This document shows, one piece after another, positions 45,633 to 57,941 of a DNA stretch of 64,000 nt. Positions within the stretch are counted from its first letter, which is position 1. Every line of letters starts with the position of its first letter. The notes below the pieces were generated by a model. That model was given only the letters and a program-made list of their open reading frames with translations. It had not been told where the DNA came from and made no database searches. The position numbers were made by a program, and so were the translations under genes. Origin of the DNA: Hyposmocoma kahamanoa (Eukaryota; Arthropoda; Insecta; Lepidoptera; Cosmopterigidae); assembly GCF_003589595.1 (NCBI RefSeq), contig NW_020653750.1:5835688-5899687 (forward strand), given 5' to 3'.

Positions 45633-46682
45633 TAGCGATGTCACACGATGCGTTGCGTAACGTTGCTAGCTGTGTCGCTGAGGTTGTACTACGCATAAAG
45701 AACCACATGCCACATGGTGTGCTGAAACGGCGCACGGCGACGAAACCAGAAGTAGACCAGAAGACGAAACGGTAAAGAGTGCTACGATGCGTGTGTAAGC
45801 AGCTTTACAGTGCGACTCCGCATTGCTCATGTGGCACTAGTCTCTCGAAGAGCCGGATGAAATCAAGTGACCGAGGTATGTGACAACCTGTACACTGGCT
45901 GATCAGGGGTCAGAACCTGAACTTGTAAGGTTCCTGTGTTCCTGCATAACCAAGAGGTTGATAAGGAGGGGCACTGTAAACAAAATTTATGTAGAATGAT
46001 ATGGGACTGTTCATGTGGCACTCGGTACATCGAAATCACAGAAGAAAAAACAAAGGAAATGCCTTAAACCTCGATTATTATCTGAACCGCTGTCCATGCC
46101 AAAACTTATACATTCATTATTTGAAACACTATGAAATCTTGATAATGATTGGTCGTATTTTCTAATTTATAAATAAATAACAAATTTTGGACTGTTAACA
46201 TAATTTATATTGAAATTGCAATTAATGTGCGGTCATTAATCAAATTTAGCGGTCAATACGACTGAACGACGATGAATTCGAGATGTTTACTTAGTTCTCC
46301 AAAATAGAAGGGACCATATTGCACAAGTATTACAATTTATTAAGGTTTACTTTCGTTTCTTGTACAAAAGAATACTTACGATAAACAGGAAATTGGTATA
46401 TGGTATATAATATAAATATAAGGCATATGGTATAATGTATAATATAAGGTATATGGTATATAATACCTTATAATATAACATGAATCATCACCATGGATAG
46501 TATTACAAGTGTCACGATCATTTTTGCACTCCAAAGTACCAAAATAAGGCATTTTTCTACAATTTGCGAAGTTTTGCGCGAAATAATTGACACGACCATA
46601 ACGTACCTCTACTGTATTTATTGTTCTGTAGCTGAAATCATGACGTCGTCGCGTCACCCGCAACGCCCGCATGGGATCACTC
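45633..46682. mobile_element. Harbinger-like element H1, long form
   Basis: The left end TAGCGATGTCACACGATGCG and inverted right end GAGTGATCCCATGCGGGCGT match the H1 MITE ends. TAA flanks both (45630-45632, 46683-46685), giving a 1050-bp element. The left 240 bases resemble the MITEs (GAACCACATGCCACATGGTG, CTTTACAGTGCGACTCCGCA). The middle is AT-rich and includes a GGTATATGGTATATAAT repeat block (46395-46480). No transposase domain is visible, so it is either a MITE enlarged by later insertion or a decayed parent. Confidence 0.55.
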
Positions 46683-46685
46683 TAA

Positions 46686-47496
46686 ATAAACATAACGTCG
46701 TAGTGCCTCTACATGTGGTGATGTCACGATCCTTATCACGTGTTACCCAAGCTTCTCCTGGAATCTTAGCATCTTCTTGGGAAAACTTGAGAGTGACCTT
46801 ATGACACATGCAACAAGGAATGAATATTTTTACTTAACGAAATTCACTTTAGTTATTTATGTAATCCATTAAGACATGCAATAGATTTGCGGCATGTTCG
46901 TATGGTTTATAAATGTTCATTCGAATTTTAAAGGTCTCAGAATCTATTCAGCCAATATCATTACAATTGTTATCAAAATGAAAATTCAAATCCTTTTAAA
47001 TAAATAAGCAATAATAAAAATAAACGCGTCAAATGGTCTATGACTCAGCTACAAAAGACAACTGTACTTATAGCCCTCGCTAATAATTGCTAATATCAGC
47101 ATTCTGGGATTACTGAATTGACATGATTCTGGCAACCGCTAACCTAAGATTGTCTTATCTACAAATTTATAACATCATTGTACACAGGTAAGTACGAAAC
47201 GTGCACCAAAAAGAATTTCTTCTTACCTTACAATCCGCTTAAGTACTTTTGAACTGGAGGTCCACAATTCCCCCTCATAATATTTATACAGGACTTACGC
47301 CACAGTGTTACATAAAACTCCATGTTAATTAAGGCGAAAGATAAATATGGAATTTTTCCTTAAAAATTTAGCTAAATTTGGTTACTTCGTAACTTATTTG
47401 CATAGAATCATTATTTTTGTGAATTGAACAGCAGATGCGCTATGAAGAGTTAAAAATGAATAATACTATTCACGGTATTGTATGAAATTATTTATC
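46686..47496. other. No gene seen
   Basis: Unassigned. The 103-codon frame ending at 46804 begins inside the H1 element and has no motif. Confidence 0.5.
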
Positions 47497-47560
47497 TTTA
47501 GATCGAACATAAAGAAAAATTCCTTCGACCTGGTTCCCAATTCTGCAAATTTTTTGAAAC
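47497..47560 (-). mobile_element. Family B SINE tail, minus strand
   Basis: Read inverted: CAGGTCGAAGGAATTTTTCT and TTATGTTCGATCTAAAGATA. The head is lost. Confidence 0.55.
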
Positions 47561-47984
47561 CGTTAGTCATATCGAATTCTTAGGTTTTTGCGATTGTACA
47601 CATAGGAAATGAGACTATTTTTCGGTCCCATTGCCACGGTTGACTCAACCGTTAACGCAACCGTGACCGTGAGACCTGTAAAGGGCCCGAAACGTTGGTT
47701 TGTTTGAAAAAACAAATATACGCGATTTAAATCCGGAAATATACTTTCATTACCATTAATCATATTAATTCCATTGAGACTCCACTGAGATTATATTGCA
47801 ATTATGATAATATTTGTTATTCTGCTAGAATCTAGTTGCAATAATAATAATAATAACGCATACACTCAATATAGCCCCGCACTACGGAAACCCATGACAT
47901 ACATCCTAATGTCTACATGTAGATATTCATTTGGAACATCCTATTCCGATCATTGGTTATCACTAACTATAATTTTAGTAGCTG

Positions 47985-48254
47985 GCGAGTTTCTTGAAGA
48001 ACTGCTACCTTACATATTTCTGCCGCCAAGAGGTTAATATCAGCATTATTGAGTTCCAATCATGAAGAGTACGAGTGCTAGTGAAATTATAGCATACGAA
48101 ACTTGTCAACGTGTGTCTCAGGGTGAGGGACGCGGAGGCAAGGCCTTTTGTGATTTAAAGCTCTGAGTGGCTCTGTGCAACTGCTATGGAAAAGCATATT
48201 GATTACCACTAGGCGCACGACACATTCGTCCCATCACCTGGTATTATAAAAAAA
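47985..48254 (+). mobile_element. Family A retroposon, diverged
   Basis: From TTCTTGAAGAACTGCTACCT to CACCTGGTATTATAAAAAAA. The stem is decayed (GAGGTTAATATCAGCATTAT). It has more substitutions than its neighbours, so it is probably an older copy. Confidence 0.75.
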
Positions 48255-48734
48255 ACTCACAAAAGGATGTATCGAAGATAACAACGTCAATTTCCGAAGA
48301 CAAGTAGGTAAGAAACAAATCAGAAGCGACGACGAACTAATGCAAAGGCAAAGCCTGGACAGTTTTATAAAACAACTAATTTGACTTGTAAGACTGATAA
48401 AGTAGGTTCCACTACAAACAAGGATACTTCTAAAAAACTCCGTCATTCCGATAATGTTATTGATAGTTTCATGAATAGCCAAGTTGGAATTGCAGGGTCA
48501 TAAATCGCCCCCATCCTTTATCAGTTTATTGTTAACGTCAGCACAAAAGAGGGACTTGCGGACTTTGACAGGCGTAGAGTTGGGTTCAATACTGAGGTAA
48601 GTTATGGAATGATTTTGTAACAGATACTTGAATATAATAGGTAAATAAATGATAACTCCACCAGCGCTTAGAGAGTCTCGGTTAAGTATAAGTCAAGTAC
48701 CTATAACTTTCTCAACTCTATACCTCCTTTTAGT
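48255..48734. other. No gene seen
   Basis: Unassigned sequence between two family A copies. Confidence 0.5.
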
Positions 48735-48933
48735 ACCAGTAGAGCTCCTTGTGAAAGAGTTCGACCAGGGAAGTATTGCTACCTTACCTATTTCAGCCGC
48801 CAAGCATGAATGTGCATCACTGAATCGGTTTTGAAGAAGTAAGGACGCTGGTGAAATTGCAGGCGCATTTGGGGCTTGTCATTCGACGGCGATTTAAAGC
48901 TCTGAGTGGCACTGCAACTGCTATGCACAGGCG
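48735..48933 (+). mobile_element. Family A retroposon lacking its 3' end
   Basis: Has the full 5' end (CCAGTAGAGCTCCTTGTGAA) but stops at GCTATGCACAGGCGG, without the CGACTTGTTCGTCCC block or A-tail. A 45-base deletion also removes the middle. Confidence 0.75.
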
Positions 48934-49892
48934 GAAACATCTAAATGACATCAGCATTACGTAGAAAGTTTTCTTCAGAGATAACTATACATTTTCAGTC
49001 AACTTTATGTTACTTTAACTCTTAAACTATAACTCCTATCCGAATGTTACGACTTCATTATTAAGTTTATGGGAAATATTTTAATTATCTAGAATGTACC
49101 TTTTTCCCAAAAAATAACTGCATTGAACGCACTTCGCACGTGGGGGAGGTGAAAAATGATGGGGCGTAACCGTATTTTTATTTTTTTTATTTATTTAGGA
49201 ACTTTTATACAACATATATGACAGTTTCATCATATTGTAAACTATAACACATATGTCTGAGCGGCTGAAGAACAATCGGCTCAACAACAGTATTTACAAG
49301 TACAAACAGTATTTTTCTCGTCGCCCAGTATAAAATTTAAGGCTCATCAACGCTCCCAGCAGCTTTTAAAAACTGTATATGCAGCAAAAACTTCAACTGT
49401 GTAAGCCATATCGGCGAATTTTGGTAAATGTATGCCATCTCTTTTCCCATCACGCACTTTCTGACCCTACAATCTCTTATGTCGGTTTGGAGACAGTTTT
49501 AAGCTGAGTGTAATATTACTACTTGTTGTCAGCAAGTCCAATGTTTATTGGCAAAGTTCTTGGCCCAGATGAGTCTGAACGGCGATATATCAACGCACTT
49601 TGCTCATATTGAAACCCCCACTAGGCCTAAAAGTAATTTCCAATCGAAACTTTTATAATGGTTATGTAAAACACATTCAAGCAGTAAATGAGTATTGATT
49701 TTGGACCAAATGTTTATTTGAAACAATGTTTCCTCGTGTTGAATGAAATAAGAATGTGCTTAGTTGCGAGAAAAATGGATTTATTGAAAGATAAGGAAAT
49801 AAGTGTTTTTTTTTATTATTATTTATTTATTTATTTCGGACCAATATTATACGTAATAATAATTACTTACGTAAAGATGAATTCATGACTGT
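48934..49892. other. No gene; possible LINE 3' end, minus strand
   Basis: At 49171-49230 ATTTTTTTTATTTATTTAGG and AACTTTTATACAACATATAT resemble an inverted LINE tail. The following 300 bases are moderately GC-rich without a readable frame. Confidence 0.35.
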
Positions 49893-50142
49893 CACAGTTA
49901 CTGTCCATAACAGTTGCAGTGCCACTCACGAGCTTTAAATTGCAAAAATCTGAGGGGCACTGCCACTGCGCCTGTCACCCTGAGACATAAGTTGACAAGT
50001 CCCATGTGCCCGTAATTTCACGAGCACCCTTACCCTTCAAAACCGGAACACAGTAATGCTGACATTACTGCTTGGCTGCAGAAATAGGTAAGCTGGCAGT
50101 ACTACCCTGGAAGATCTCTTTCACAAGGAGCTGTACTGATGC
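49893..50142 (-). mobile_element. Family A retroposon lacking the last 3' bases
   Basis: Well conserved from TGTCCATAACAGTTGCAGTG to CTTTCACAAGGAGCTGTACT; stem GCAGTAATG/CATTACTGC near 50060 intact except the first pair. The 3' end (CGACTTGTTCG and tail) is absent. Confidence 0.85.
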
Positions 50143-50357
50143 TAAAATATAGATTAATATAGATAGATTTAAATATACAATAGAACTGCTTGTAAAATAA
50201 TTCTTCCAACATTTTTCTAAATTCGTCTAAAATATACTCTATCTAGAGAACACTATAGAAATTGTAGACATACGACAACGTGTATATGTATTGATTTGAA
50301 ATGTAAAACAGCGTTCATAATAGCTTTTTTTTTGTAGTTACTTTATTTATTTATTTT

Positions 50358-50571
50358 ATGATACCACGTGATAGGACGAACAAGTCGTAGATCTGGTGGT
50401 AAGCGACATGCCTTTCCATAATAATTGCAATGCCTTTCAGAGCTTTAAACCGCAAAGATCTGATGGGTACTGCCACAACACCCGTCACCTTGAGACATAA
50501 GTAAACAAGTCCCAGCACCCCTACCCTTCAAAACTGGAACGCTGAAATGCTCACATTACTGCTTGGCGGTA
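50358..50571 (-). mobile_element. Family A retroposon lacking the 5' end
   Basis: From TGATAGGACGAACAAGTCGT to CATTACTGCTTGGCGGTA. Deletions remove TGTGCCTGTAATTTCAC. It pairs head-to-head with the plus-strand copy at 50843. Confidence 0.8.
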
Positions 50572-50842
50572 TCGTGAACCTTACTGCATAACTTGTAGTA
50601 AAAAAATTTAACTAAAAAGGCAACGCAAGATGTCGAAAAGTTGCAATTTTTAAACAAGCGTAGTGTTAATTGCTGATGTCGGTTTCATAACCGACTAACG
50701 CTGTTGGTTAATTAATTATACAATACAAAGTAATTCCTTTAGAAGTAATTGTAATTGCATTTTTATTTGACGTTAAACAAAATTTTTCGACAATATTTAT
50801 TTGCTTATATTTTTAATTATACTTCTTTATTTTGTACAAGCT

Positions 50843-51036
50843 GAAGGGTAAGGGTGCTGGTGAAATTATAGGCACATGGGACTTGTCAACTTGACTGAAG
50901 GTGACAGGCACAGTGGTAGTGCCCCTCAGATCTTTGCAATTTAAAGCTCTGAGAGGCACTGTAACTATTATGGACAGGCGTATAACTTAGCATCGGGCGC
51001 ACGACTTATTCGTCCCGTCACTTAATGTTATAAAGA
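50843..51036 (+). mobile_element. Family A retroposon, 5'-truncated
   Basis: Begins GAAGGGTAAGGGTGCTGGTG and ends CGTCCCGTCACTTAATGTTA, then ATAAAGAATG. Confidence 0.82.
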
Positions 51037-51245
51037 ATGAAACTGGTGCTATTGTACTTATTGGTTCTCCATGCAAACTCTCATCACCTATTTCAACCCC
51101 GTTAAAATTTGGTTTTGGGGACAAATGTAGCCCATATCCTTTTCCTAAGTCCCATCTATCTTTGTACCAAAATTCATCAACATTGGTTCAGCGGTTTAGG
51201 CATGAAAATGTTACAGAGTTATTTTCTCATTTATAAAATTAGTTT
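51037..51245 (+). mobile_element. RTE-like LINE 3' end
   Basis: ACCAAAATTCATCAACATTG, GTTCAGCGGTTTAGGCATGA and TTTCTCATTTATAAAATTAG form the closing segment of a retroposon that is extremely common in Lepidoptera and probably belongs to an RTE-clade LINE. No coding sequence is attached. Confidence 0.6.
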
Positions 51246-51900
51246 GCATCATATTATCCCTTGATGTTATATTTTAAATTATAATAATGTGACATTGATA
51301 ATTTGAAATAAATTATACTATTCTATTTTATTCATAACCTTTTCTTTCAAATAAAAAAAATGGCACTGACAAAAAAGCAATATTCCCTCTAAAAACAACT
51401 TCTCTACTAACATTAATCGACATAAAAAGTGTCCAACGCTATATGGTAGGACTATCCTCTGAAATCACTAATTGGCACTTCAAAACTTATCACGGTAGCG
51501 TCGTATAATTTAAAAACTTATTAAAATGATAGTAAAAAAACACACCTCAACATACCCTCAAAGCAATCAAATACGTAAAAGCCCAGCACGACCCAAATCC
51601 CATATAATTCTTCGTCGAAACATAAATAGAAACCTCAGAGAGCGAATCGCATTGGACGACCAAAAATTCGATTTAACTGCAACCATGCATATTTAAAAAA
51701 CACCGGAAAGTTACTAGAAAGCAATTTGGAAATACACGACGACGAATACAAATGTAATCTGTAGGGGCGCCTAATTTGTGAATAAAAATCGAATAAACAA
51801 ATTAGATATTAGAATCAGAAGATTGCCATGTACGAAACAAACAATAAGGGTGCTTAGGAGTACACAATAAAGCAATACAATAAATACGAATTGTGTTTGT
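51246..51900. other. No gene seen
   Basis: Unassigned AT-rich sequence. Confidence 0.5.
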
Positions 51901-51903
51901 TAA

Positions 51904-52543
51904 AAGCCTATGCACACGGCATATTTTTTACGCGAAGACGATGCGTTTACGGCGCCGTAAAGGGTCAAAGAGCAAATTCGTTGTGTTTGTACGGATTCAA
52001 ACGCGCGTACAAAGCTATACAAACGTGTGTAAGAATCGCGTTTGAAGCTCGTCGGTATTGCATTTTACGCGTGTTTTAATCGATCCCAAAACAACATCAT
52101 TGCGTTGCAAAACTAGGTAAAGTGGCGAAAACGCGTGCTCACGCCACTGTGTCGCTCCGTTACCAGCATTCGTCTATAACGCATACGCCCGGTGAGGCGC
52201 GATTTGGAAACGCGCGTTTACGACACCACAGATTTTATGAATGTGTGCAAAGGTTTGCTAGCTGCGGCGCGGCCGGATCAGGGGGTCTACTCTCGATCTT
52301 CGTCTGACATCCGTCCGAAACAATTACTGCCAAATAAGCAATACTTGACCAAATGAAAAGACGCGTGATGCGAATGAAGCTTCATACTTGATACTTGCCT
52401 TTTAATTTTGTCGAATATTACTTATTTGACAATAATTGTTTCGGACGGATGTCTGATGGAAATCAAGAGTAGACCCCCTGCCCTGCTTTGAATCGTGGTA
52501 ACGCGCGTCATTTGCGTTAAAAATACGCCGTGTGCACAGGCTC
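51904..52543. mobile_element. Harbinger-like element with a second element nested inside
   Basis: 640 bp, TAA on both sides (51901-51903, 52544-52546). The left end AAGCCTATGCACACGGCATA and inverted right end GAGCCTGTGCACACGGCGTA match, continuing through TTTTTTACGC / TTTTTAACGC. The interior is CG-rich (GATTCAAACGCGCGTACAAA) and can be read as short ORFs, but these lack transposase motifs and are chance frames in GC-rich DNA. Positions 52279-52480 are a later insertion. Confidence 0.8.
52279..52480. mobile_element. Fold-back MITE nested in the 640-bp element
   Basis: 202 bp that is mostly inverted repeat. The left arm CAGGGGGTCTACTCTCGATC, TGACATCCGTCCGAAACAAT is matched by the inverted right arm CAGGGGGTCTACTCTTGATT, AGACATCCGTCCGAAACAAT over about 70 bases. 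The CAGGG ends recall hAT elements, but no 8-base duplication is seen (GGCCGGAT against CCCTGCTT), so the superfamily is open. Confidence 0.75.
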
Positions 52544-52546
52544 TAA

Positions 52547-53241
52547 TGTCTTACTGGTATTAATATATTTCTTCCTATCTTTAAGTATATCTGTCTTATA
52601 GATTGTACTATAGCTTATATGATTGAATAACTGCCCTTATAAGTAACAATCTGTACGCAATTTTTGAGAATTTTTTCAACATTTTAGCAGCCAAACGACA
52701 AACAACATTTGTGTTGAGAAATCTAATTATTGTGTATTTATGTGTATGACTTGTTGTTTTTCCAAAATAAATAAATTACGAGCACACAGTTAATTCAACC
52801 GGGACGCAATTTTGACGTAATGTTATTAATATCCTCTCATATCATAGTCCATTTGCAAATGAAAATGTGTGGAAAGTTATTAAATCCAAGGCTCAGGATA
52901 AATTATTTTGTAGTAGTTTCATTTAAAAATTATGCTGTTACGAGAGATAATCACATTTACTAGTTTATATACTAAATTGTAATCACACGAGCACGTTTTT
53001 TAAACGTAGTTTGTAAACGAGCACGGAAAAAATAGATGCTTGTATTTTAATAACATGTGATACTTTTATTACATGTACACGGTTTTTAAAAAAGCTCTCT
53101 AGGAGTGTAGGTTACACCGTAGCTTTCAACGTTTTTTATGTTATTATTTTATATTTCTGTATAAAGCTATAATATCACTGCTTGATTCACTCCCTAGCAG
53201 ACTTCTTGCTCTAAAAGAAGACGTGGCCTACAATGAACTTT
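52547..53241. other. No gene seen
   Basis: Unassigned AT-rich sequence. Confidence 0.5.
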
Positions 53242-53515
53242 TTTATTATACGAAGTGACGGGACGATAAAGTCGTGCGCCTGATGGTGAGTGACACGCCT
53301 GTCCATTGCAATTGCAGTGCCACTCAGAGATTTAAATCGCAAAGATCTGGAGACACTGCTACTGCGCCCGTCATCCTGATACATAATTAACAAGTTCCAT
53401 GTATCTGTAATTTCACCTGCAACCTTACCCTTTAAAACCGAAACACAGTAGCGCTTAGGTTAGGTGGCAGTGCTTCCCTGGACGAACACTTTCGCAAGGA
53501 GCTCTACTGCTACTA
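53242..53515 (-). mobile_element. Family A retroposon, nearly full length; stem lost
   Basis: From GAAGTGACGGGACGATAAAG to GGAGCTCTACTGCTACT. The hairpin region is reduced to ACAGTAGCGCTTAGGTTAGG, so the stem is gone. Confidence 0.85.
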
Positions 53516-53827
53516 GCTGCTAAAATTATAAGGTCGTACAGGAATGCCCCAAACATACCAATATAATTCGCAACCTAATGAGGAAAGTGACGTAATAAGT
53601 AATAAGACGCTCTTTTTTAATATTACTAACCGCTCGACAGTACCTGGAGGAGAATTCCTTGGTAACACTCCTTCCACTCCCACGGCCTAGTAATATACAA
53701 TATTACTATCTTCAATTACATTGCCACTTGAAGCGTAACACTGTAATGTGTGCAAGGAAATTACATCCTAGAAGCGAAAGTATATTATATAGAATGCAGT
53801 GAGAAATTCAATTTGTTGTATTTCTTA

Positions 53828-54070
53828 GTAGCCAAGCAATAATGAGAATATTACTGCGTTCCGGTCTTGAAAAGTAAGGGCGTTAGTGAAATTATAGGCA
53901 CTTGGGACTTGTCACCTTATGTCTCAGTGTCACAAGCGCTGTGACAGTGCCACTTAGATCTTTGCGATTTAAAGCTTCGAGTAGCACATAACTGCTTCGG
54001 TCAGGCGTGTCACTTACCACCAGGCGCACGACTTGTTCGCTCCGTCACTTGGCATTATAAAAAAAAATAA
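53828..54070 (+). mobile_element. Family A retroposon, 5'-truncated
   Basis: Begins TTAGTAGCCAAGCAATAATG, just before the stem (GCAATAATG-AGAA-TATTACTGC), and ends CACTTGGCATTATAAAAAAA. Confidence 0.83.
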
Positions 54071-54617
54071 AATGCATGTATAAACCTTTTTTAAAGCCAT
54101 ACATAAGCGACATAACTTAATCAACTACAACCACTATATTCTGTTTTAACACTCAAATAGCAAAATTGTCACTTACGGAGTGCCTTAAGGCAATGTTCCG
54201 GGACCGTAACTATTCTTAACGTACATATCAACCAATTATCATGGTAAATTGCACATCTTATAATGTTATTCGCAGACGTTTCTATAGTTATTTGTAATAG
54301 TGAGAATGATTTTCTTCTTTTTGGTGTGCCATCTCCTTCCGGAGGTCTGTTATTATTACAGCTATTTGGGTCCGTGAAGTTGCAGCTCGAAATGGTTCTG
54401 TGGTACTCATGTTGAACCACTCTGCATGATTTTGGAGCCATGTGATTTTTCTAAGGCCACGTCTTCTGCAGCCACGGATTTTTTAGTGACTATATTAATT
54501 ATAATTTGGCATATATTTTAGCCTTCATTGACGGTGTTATTGGAAGGGACGGCTAAAATAGACCAAATAACTTACTTTTCTTACAGGATCGATATGTCCT
54601 ATAATTCGATGTATATT
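54071..54617. other. No intact gene
   Basis: The 90-codon minus-strand frame (54169-54441) includes SCNFTDPNSCNNNRPPEGDG and TPKRRKSF; it looks protein-like but matches nothing I can name and could be an old LINE scrap. Confidence 0.35.
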
Positions 54618-54896
54618 TTTTTTATAATACCAAGCGACGGGCCGAACAAGTCGTGTGCCTGGTGGTAAGCGACACATCTATCCATAACAGTTGCAGTGAC
54701 ACTCAGGATTTTTTTAATCGCAAAGATCTTAGGGGCACTGAAACTGTGCTAGTCACCCTGAGATATAAGTTGACAAGTCCCATTCGAAAGCGGAACGCAG
54801 TAATTACGCCCACATTACTGCTTGGTGGCTAAAAATAGGTAAGGTGACAGTACTTTCCTGGACAAACTCTTACACAAGGAGCTCTACTGCTACTTA
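54618..54896 (-). mobile_element. Family A retroposon with both ends
   Basis: Tail TTTTTTTTATAATACCAAGC at the low end, GGAGCTCTACTGCTACTT at the high end. The GGTGAAATTACAGGC block is missing (CAAGTCCCATTCGAAAGCGG). The stem has a 3-base insertion in its loop. Confidence 0.85.
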
Positions 54897-55500
54897 TTTG
54901 GGATGTAAAGTAGGCAAAACTGACTTATCTTAAAATCACTCATTATGAAACTAAAAAAAATATTTTCAAATAAAGAGTATGAAATTTAAATATTAAATTG
55001 AACGCTAAATGAAAGTTAAATTAAGTATTAAAGCTAATAGATTTTCTCAGCGTTGGAGTCTAAAATGTTACGAAACTTTCGGTTTACGTGTAGACAGCAA
55101 GTTTATGTGAAATTCTGAAATTAAATGTTTATTCCGCATAGATTTACTCCCTATTTAAGCTGAACAAAATGGTTAACAGAGTAGTGGTTTTTACAGGCTT
55201 ACGCTCGTCTGTAGCTGTACTGTGAAAATCGGAATAAATATTTTGGGGAAAAGCTTCAGGTACTAATTCCATATTTCGTAGTAAAAAAATTTGAGACGAT
55301 TGAGATTTTAATTTTTTTTTAACATTGTCGGTCTATGTGTTTGTGTATTTATGCACATTCAATTTTCATCTGAAATTTATAAATGTTTAAAACCGTTGCA
55401 CGTGCACGTTACTATGATGATACATAGATTAATAACATTGGGGTACTTTTATTTAATAACAGCACGGGTAATACCACCAAAAATATATTTGTGCCTAAGG
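54897..55500. other. No gene seen
   Basis: Unassigned AT-rich sequence. Confidence 0.5.
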
Positions 55501-55803
55501 ATTTTTTTAAATCAAGTGACGGGACGAACAAGTCGTGCGCCTGCTGGTTAGCTACACGCCTGTCCATAACAGTTGCAGTGCCACTCAGAGCTTTAAATCG
55601 CAAAAATCTGAGAGGCACTGCCACTACGCCGTACACCCTGAGACATAAGTTGACACGTCTCATGTGCCTATAATTTCACTAGCTTCCTTACCATTCAAAA
55701 CCGAAACACAATAATTTTAACACATTAGTGCTTGGCGGTAGGAACAGGTAAGGTGGCAGTACTTCCCTGGGCGAACTTTTTCACGAAAAGCTCTACTGCT
55801 ACT
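55501..55803 (-). mobile_element. Family A retroposon, longest intact copy
   Basis: 303 bp from the A-tail (ATTTTTTTAAATCAAGTGAC) to AAAGCTCTACTGCTACT, with all landmark blocks in order. The stem is degraded (CACAATAATTTTAACACATT). Minus- and plus-strand ORFs across it are fortuitous. Confidence 0.88.
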
Positions 55804-56664
55804 AAAATTAGATTAACTAATGGTTTTAATTAATATGAAACAGCAGCATTCTGCTTCTTTGTCTAAATGTTATGACCCCGTCGAAATAGTCGATGATTTG
55901 CCAACGTCAAGTAACACTCTTTGACAGAATTATTTGACATTTTATTATTGACATATTTTTTATTTTACTTGAAATTGTATTCTATTTGTAATAAATACGA
56001 TTTCATGACATACTATTGGAGCATGCCAACTGTAATAAAATAAGTTAGATTTATTGAAAATAAGAACCTAATATATCCTATTACGATAAATAAATTAATT
56101 GAAAAATTACAGATGATAGATTTACAAAATTAATCCACTTCAAGAAATATATACCTAGGCATTCGTTTCTCAATCTTCTTTAATTTAAAAAAAAATATAA
56201 TATTCGGTTTCCGATAAATTAGAACTAAGACCTTTTTCAGAGCTGCAAAAAGAAATGCTTGATTTGGAAATTCGACAGAATATTCGCTTTTAAACCAATT
56301 TCAAAAAGAAAGCAAACACCATTTATATTTCCTATAGTACAGACAGGAAGACCAAAAGTACCTTTTAATTTGAACGTTAATAGTCAAACCCCACCCTAAT
56401 TTGCTGACTCTCTAAGAAGTAGTACGTTTGATGTCGAAATTCACCGAAACCATTTAAAACAAACCCATCCTTCGACGACAGCCTGCGGTCACGACGAGCT
56501 CTATGAGTTTAAATTAAACACTGGGAACTAAACGCTTTAATAATGACGCAAGTTACAAGGATATAAAACCTCCATTATGTCCGGAAGTCTTTTGTAAGGC
56601 CGCAGTAATGAGCGTAGTCGTGAAAACGAGAAGTGCTTACCGATTTTCAACATCAAAGAAATAG
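55804..56664. other. No gene seen
   Basis: Unassigned AT-rich sequence. Confidence 0.5.
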
Positions 56665-57090
56665 TTAAGGTCGGTACAACCTGAAATGGCTTTGGTGATT
56701 CCGCATTACACTAAAAGTGTTGAATCAATCACTTTGAAAAAAATATAGCAAAATTAATACTATATGAATACACTGATTACTATACGGTGTGAAAACACGA
56801 TTCCTAAAAATTTGTCACGATAGAAAAAGAAACACAAACTTACCTTGAAATTTTACAAGAAAACCGCTGTATTCAATAGGTACTTTACATATACGAATGA
56901 TTTTTTAAAATCAACTGAACTAAATAGAACATGTTATAGTATACGATATACATTTTTCAAATGGCTTTAATTTCGTTTGTCAAAAAATAAATTCTGCAAT
57001 AAAGCCAGTGTTCCTGCCGCTCGACCCAAGCAAAATGAACCTTATTAGTACGGGAAAAATTTGAATTCGTACTGAGGTACTATCGACACT
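56665..57090 (+). repeat. Dispersed repeat Y (empty site for the R1-type LINE)
   Basis: Continuous counterpart of 8886-9215 plus 9838-9932. At 56999-57014 it reads ATAAAGCCAGTGTTCC, then TGCCGCTCGACCC, with no LINE and a single copy of the 14-base target. The left end GTACAACCTGAAATGGCTTT corresponds to GTACAACCTCAGATGGCTTT. Confidence 0.75.
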
Positions 57091-57941
57091 TAAGGTGGCA
57101 TGGCCCTTTTTAATCTCCTACGCAAAAATGGGAACTTATAAGTTTGATACCTTTTCTGTGTATCAGTGTGTCTCCCAAAAGGCTCGATATGAAAGCGGTT
57201 TTTCTACAGCTAATTATATCGGGATGTATATTAAAAATAATATAGGATGATACCTGTGACAGTTCATAAAAATCTACACAATATAACCTTGTAACGACGT
57301 GCACTAATTTACGTATCTCATAAACTATTTTTATAAGCCTCGCTTTTAAATAAACAAACAGCCTTTGTTTAAGTAAATTATTTCACATCAAAGTAAAAAT
57401 AACACGATATCAATGTTTATTTGTGAGAAATGACAGAAAAAACGTTTCCTTTTTCGATTTTTTTAAATCATTATTTTTTTACGACACCGTGCAAAGGTTA
57501 CTTCAATACACTGCATTTGCTAGTGATGAGGTAGTAAAGTTTTCGATAATTTAATGAAAAAATGTATAGTGCGTGTATTCATTGTTAAAGTATGAATTTT
57601 AATCATTGCCAATGAATTGACATGTCAGTGTTATTAAGTAACTTTTGTGAAACCTATAAATTAAGGATATGATAAATGTTTTTTGAAATTTACTAAAATA
57701 TCAATAGAAATAGCATTTGAATTATAGTTGTGTGTTTTATGCCTTCAATATAATACAAAACAGTTCACACACCTATGCATTAACCATAATACGTCAGAAA
57801 AATTAAACTATAAAAGGGAACCTCCGCTTCAAAAATTAAATACACTAAAATATATCGACTTTACCTAATCCCTATGACAAACGTCAATTGACAGAACTTG
57901 AACTATCGTATCTATGACAATCTAAGGCGACAATTGAAAAT
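57091..57941. other. No gene seen
   Basis: Unassigned AT-rich sequence. Confidence 0.5.

Noticed and set aside
51891..52307. Two plus-strand frames as genes
   Set aside because: Both lie in the CG-rich interior of a TAA-flanked transposon and have no transposase motif.
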